64,000 bases of DNA from Sediminibacterium sp. UBA657 (lineage in GTDB: Bacteria; Bacteroidota; Bacteroidia; Chitinophagales; Chitinophagaceae): the NCBI GenBank assembly GCA_002299885.1, contig DBOB01000015.1, positions 5,713-69,712 of the forward strand. The letters are read 5' to 3'. The position numbers were made by a program, and so were the translations under genes. Below are positions 61,387 to 64,000 of this stretch, one piece after another. The notes below the pieces were generated by a model. It was not told where the DNA came from and searched no databases. It worked only from the letters and a program-made list of their open reading frames with translations. How positions within the stretch are numbered: position 1 is the stretch's first letter; the number at the start of each line of letters is the position of its first letter.

Positions 61387-62808
61387 TTAAGCAGTCGTTT
61401 TTTGATTACGCAATGCCAAATAATACAATGGCACGCCCAATAAAGTAATGATTAATCCTGGCCATGTAAAATTAGGCTTATAGATAATTAACAATACACA
61501 AAAGCAGGTTCCCATTAAAATATAAATTGCTGGCAATACAGGATAACCAAATGCTTTGTATGGTCTATCTAGTTCTGGTCTTTTTTTACGAAGAATAAAT
61601 ATTCCAATGATTGTTAGGATGTAAAAAATCACAACAATAAAGGAGACCATGTCTAATAAGTCCCCATACCTTCCACTTAAACAAAGTAAGCTTGCCACAA
61701 TACATTGAGCCCATAGTGCCCAAGCAGGTACTGCATTTTTATTTAAAGTGCCTGCCTTTTTAAAGAATAAGCCATCCTGTGCCATGGTATAATACACCCT
61801 TGCTCCTGCAAGAATCAATCCGTTATTACATCCAAATGTAGAAATCATGATCATGACTGCAATGACATAGGTGCCTATGTTTCCAAAAATTACATTAGAT
61901 GCTGCTACCGCCACACGATCTGCCGGTGCATTGGCAATTTCATTTAAAGGAAGTACACTTAAATACATCAGGTTTGCAGAAATATAAATCACTGTCACGA
62001 TTAATGTACCTAAGAAAAGACTTAAACCAATATTGCGTTTTGGATTTTTAATTTCTCCCGCAATAAATGTAACATTGTTCCAAGCATCACTACTAAAAAT
62101 AGAACCAACCATCGAAGCTGCAATAGCACCTAATATCGCTACCCCAAAAATTGGTGTAGTACTATTGTCAGATGCAATTGTTTTCATCTCCCATGCGTTC
62201 GCCCAATTGGCATCCCAAATACTTGCTTTAGATGCCAATAAAAAACCAAATCCGATCAACCCAAATAAGGAAGCTAATTTAGTGATGGTAAAAGTTGATT
62301 GAATGATCTTTCCACTTTGTACCCCCTTGGTATTTATATAAGTAAGCAGAATGATGGTTACAATAGATAACACTTGTGCAGGATAAATTTTTAAGAATCC
62401 CAATTGAAATAAAATATTTGCATCAGTCATTTCTAAAGAAGGAAAGAAGTAACCTGCGAATTTACTAAATGCCACACCTACAGCCGCAATGGTACCTGTT
62501 TGTATCACAGAGAAGAAACTCCATCCATATAAAAATCCTAATAAAGGATTATAAGATTCTTTTAAATACACATACTGCCCTCCTGCTTTAGGAAACATCG
62601 CACTTAACTCGCCATAACTTAATGCAGCAGTTAAAGTCATGAACCCTGTCAACAACCATACTGCTACTAACCATCCTGCAGAACCTACGTTTCTGGTAAT
62701 GTCTGCACTTACTATAAATATACCTGATCCAATCATACTACCTGCAACAATCATTGTTGCATCAAATGCGGATAAACTTGGTTTAAATTCAGTTTTTGTC
62801 TCTGACAT
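61387..62808 (-). CDS. APC-family amino-acid permease
   Basis: A 473-residue transporter with 12 predicted helices. FDATMIVAGSMIGSGIFIVS in helix 1 is the APC signature, with further conserved residues in GQYVYLKESYNPLLGFLYGW and GAIAASMVGSIFSSDAWNN. It resembles LAT/serine-threonine exchanger-like and other basic APC members. The substrate is unknown. It reads leftward and abuts the kinase gene. Confidence 0.92.
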   Translation of the reverse strand: MSETKTEFKPSLSAFDATMIVAGSMIGSGIFIVSADITRNVGSAGWLVAVWLLTGFMTLTAALSYGELSAMFPKAGGQYVYLKESYNPLLGFLYGWSFFSVIQTGTIAAVGVAFSKFAGYFFPSLEMTDANILFQLGFLKIYPAQVLSIVTIILLTYINTKGVQSGKIIQSTFTITKLASLFGLIGFGFLLASKASIWDANWANAWEMKTIASDNSTTPIFGVAILGAIAASMVGSIFSSDAWNNVTFIAGEIKNPKRNIGLSLFLGTLIVTVIYISANLMYLSVLPLNEIANAPADRVAVAASNVIFGNIGTYVIAVMIMISTFGCNNGLILAGARVYYTMAQDGLFFKKAGTLNKNAVPAWALWAQCIVASLLCLSGRYGDLLDMVSFIVVIFYILTIIGIFILRKKRPELDRPYKAFGYPVLPAIYILMGTCFCVLLIIYKPNFTWPGLIITLLGVPLYYLALRNQKTTA

Positions 62809-62832
62809 ATTCTTAAGCTATGATTTAAAAAA

Positions 62833-62854
62833 AATCCCGTTGGGTAACGGGATT
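62833..62854 (-). terminator. Terminator after the OmpH-like gene
   Basis: A 9-bp perfect stem AATCCCGTT / AACGGGATT with loop GGGT, followed on the minus strand by a T-run (A-run at 62827-62834 on plus). It lies 9 bases after the OmpH-like stop and separates it from the permease gene. Confidence 0.9.
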
Positions 62855-62862
62855 AGAATTGA

Positions 62863-63435
62863 TTATTTTTTGTATTCCGCGTTAAGCCCATTTACAATAT
62901 CAACAGTGATATCATAAGTCGTGTCTTTGTAATACATCAAGTCTGCATTACTAGAAAACACATAAGCAAATTGCTTGTCTTTATTATATTTTAAAATAAA
63001 TGCTTCAATTTTCTTTTTTACTTCCTGTAATTTTCTGTAACTCTCCTCTTGTAAAGCTTGCGTTAATTGCTGCTCTGTATTCGCATAATTCTTTTCTAAT
63101 TGTTGCAACTCTTGTTGTCTTGCTACAACTTCTGCTTGAGATAAATACTGACCATTCTTTTGAAGATCTTGGTATTTAGCAGAAAACGCATTCTTAAGCG
63201 CTGTTAATTGCTTTGCATTTTCCATATCTTTTAATTGCAATGCATCTTTCACATCTTTAAAAAAGGTATAGTTATTTTGAATAGAGTCAATTTCAAAATA
63301 AGCTACTTTGGTTCCACCCGCTGCTTGCATGGAAGCTTGTTTGCTTGGAGTAGCACTACCATTAAAATGCAATACATATAGAATAATGATTGCCAAAGCT
63401 AAAACACCATTCACTGCCCAATTAATTGACTTCAT
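62863..63435 (-). CDS. OmpH/Skp-family periplasmic chaperone-like protein
   Basis: A 190-residue protein with one N-terminal hydrophobic segment (WAVNGVLALAIIILYVLHF) that looks like a membrane anchor rather than a cleaved signal. A small strand (VAYFEIDSIQNNYTFFKD) comes first. A long coiled coil follows (about 65-140: AKYQDLQKNGQYLSQAEVVA, QQELQQLEKNYANTEQQL), and the end returns to the body. This is the Skp tentacle layout. It may hold unfolded outer-membrane proteins. Confidence 0.87.
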   Translation of the reverse strand: MKSINWAVNGVLALAIIILYVLHFNGSATPSKQASMQAAGGTKVAYFEIDSIQNNYTFFKDVKDALQLKDMENAKQLTALKNAFSAKYQDLQKNGQYLSQAEVVARQQELQQLEKNYANTEQQLTQALQEESYRKLQEVKKKIEAFILKYNKDKQFAYVFSSNADLMYYKDTTYDITVDIVNGLNAEYKK

Positions 63436-63526
63436 TTTGAATTATAGTTTATTTGATTGTAGATAGGTTGCCCTACCCTATAAAAATAGGTAAAATAAAT
63501 AAATCAACCTTGTATTTAAAGCATAA

Positions 63527-63560
63527 AAAAAGCAGGAAATAGTACTATTTCCTGCTTTTT
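63527..63560 (-). terminator. Terminator after rpoC
   Basis: A 16-bp perfect stem (left arm includes AAGCAGGAAATAG, right arm CTATTTCCTGCTT) with a TA centre. It is followed on the minus strand by T-rich sequence, 20 bases after the rpoC stop. Confidence 0.93.
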
Positions 63561-63580
63561 AACAAAATCAATCAAAGTGT

Positions 63581-64000
63581 TTATTCTTCCTCATCAAAGC
63601 TCATCGCCTCACGAGTTGTAGCCAACACTTCATATTCTTCCTTACTTCCTACGATCAATTTCTCGAATTCTTTTTGACCAGTACCTGCAGGAATTAAGTG
63701 ACCTGTAATTACGTTCTCTTTCAATCCAAGCATTAAATCAACCTTGCCTTGAATGGCTGCCTGACTCAATACTTTTGTAGTCTCCTGGAATGACGCAGCC
63801 GAGATCCAGCTTTGTACACCTAAAGATGCTTTAGTGATACCTAATAAGACTGGACGAGCTGTAGCAGGTTTTGCATCGCGCACTTCTACTACTTTCTTGT
63901 CTGCACGCTTTAAGATAGAATTCTCTTCTCTTAATTCACGAACAGTTACAATTTGACCAGGCTTGAATTTAGCACTTTCACCACCATCAGTAACTACTTT
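63581..64000 (-). CDS. rpoC: DNA-directed RNA polymerase subunit beta', C-terminal part
   Basis: The frame is open to the right window edge, so the 5' part of the gene is missing. The last ~140 residues are typical beta': ARPVLLGITKASLGVQSWIS, AASFQETTKVLSQAAIQGKV, LKENVITGHLIPAGTG, and an acidic end (SFDEEE). An internal GTG at 63883 is not the start; the same frame continues upstream with VEVRDAKPATA and earlier residues. Confidence 0.97.
   Translation of the reverse strand, partial: KVVTDGGESAKFKPGQIVTVRELREENSILKRADKKVVEVRDAKPATARPVLLGITKASLGVQSWISAASFQETTKVLSQAAIQGKVDLMLGLKENVITGHLIPAGTGQKEFEKLIVGSKEEYEVLATTREAMSFDEEE

Overview
The window is a 64 kb stretch of a low-GC Bacteroidota chromosome, most likely family Chitinophagaceae. 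Support for this: a SusC/SusD pair, an Oar-like TonB-dependent receptor, many short MKK-type lipoproteins, a menaquinone-type UbiA prenyltransferase, a TamB-like giant protein, and promoters of the Bacteroidota type (TAnnTTTG at -7). The genus cannot be fixed from the sequence alone.

Layout. 1-9.1 kb: envelope genes (M14 peptidase end, gamma-glutamyltransferase, TamB-like protein, ArnT-like glycosyltransferase) and aroQ. 9.1-14.2 kb: carA and a leftward operon infA-rpmJ-rpsM-rpsK-rpsD-rpoA-rplQ. 14.3-29.6 kb: housekeeping genes (rpe, phoH-like, Oar-like receptor, YbdK-type ligase, def, ruvX, a UbiA-family prenyltransferase, a TrmH-family methyltransferase, mutS, accA). 29.7 kb: tRNA-Asp(GTC).

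29,752-42,986: a 13.2 kb integrative element in the 3' end of tRNA-Asp, bounded by a 14-bp repeat of the tRNA end. It carries a single-chain type IIG-like restriction-modification enzyme, a basic protein of unknown function, four tandem ~100-bp hairpin repeats, a putative ADP-ribosyltransferase-fold protein, two small orphan proteins with a structured leader (interleaved stems), a nested inverted repeat resembling a replication origin followed by a tiny HUH Rep-like protein, an AlpA/excisionase-like protein, a serine recombinase, a group of secreted proteins, and a tyrosine integrase next to the right end. Both ends carry GTCACACA octamers that look like integrase arm sites. A decayed second copy of the element's left end lies at about 45.0 kb, so this site has been occupied more than once.

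43-50 kb: an FG-GAP lipoprotein, small lipoproteins, two NTF2-like paralogues, AlkB-like dioxygenase, M28 peptidase. 49.9-58.6 kb: an operon DeoR-SusC-SusD-MurQ facing AnmK, preceded by a class V aminotransferase. I infer uptake and recycling of peptidoglycan sugars: AnmK makes MurNAc-6-P and MurQ converts it to GlcNAc-6-P. 58.7-64 kb: a Gfo/Idh oxidoreductase, ispD, a heptose-7-phosphate-kinase-like PfkB protein, an APC permease, an OmpH/Skp-like protein, and the 3' end of rpoC.

The most unusual part is 33.9-36.7 kb: tandem structured repeats, an ART-fold protein, an RNA-like structure with interleaved stems, and an origin-like cruciform with a minimal Rep. I could not run structure, profile or database searches. 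Statements about these elements rest on motifs and base pairing read by eye.
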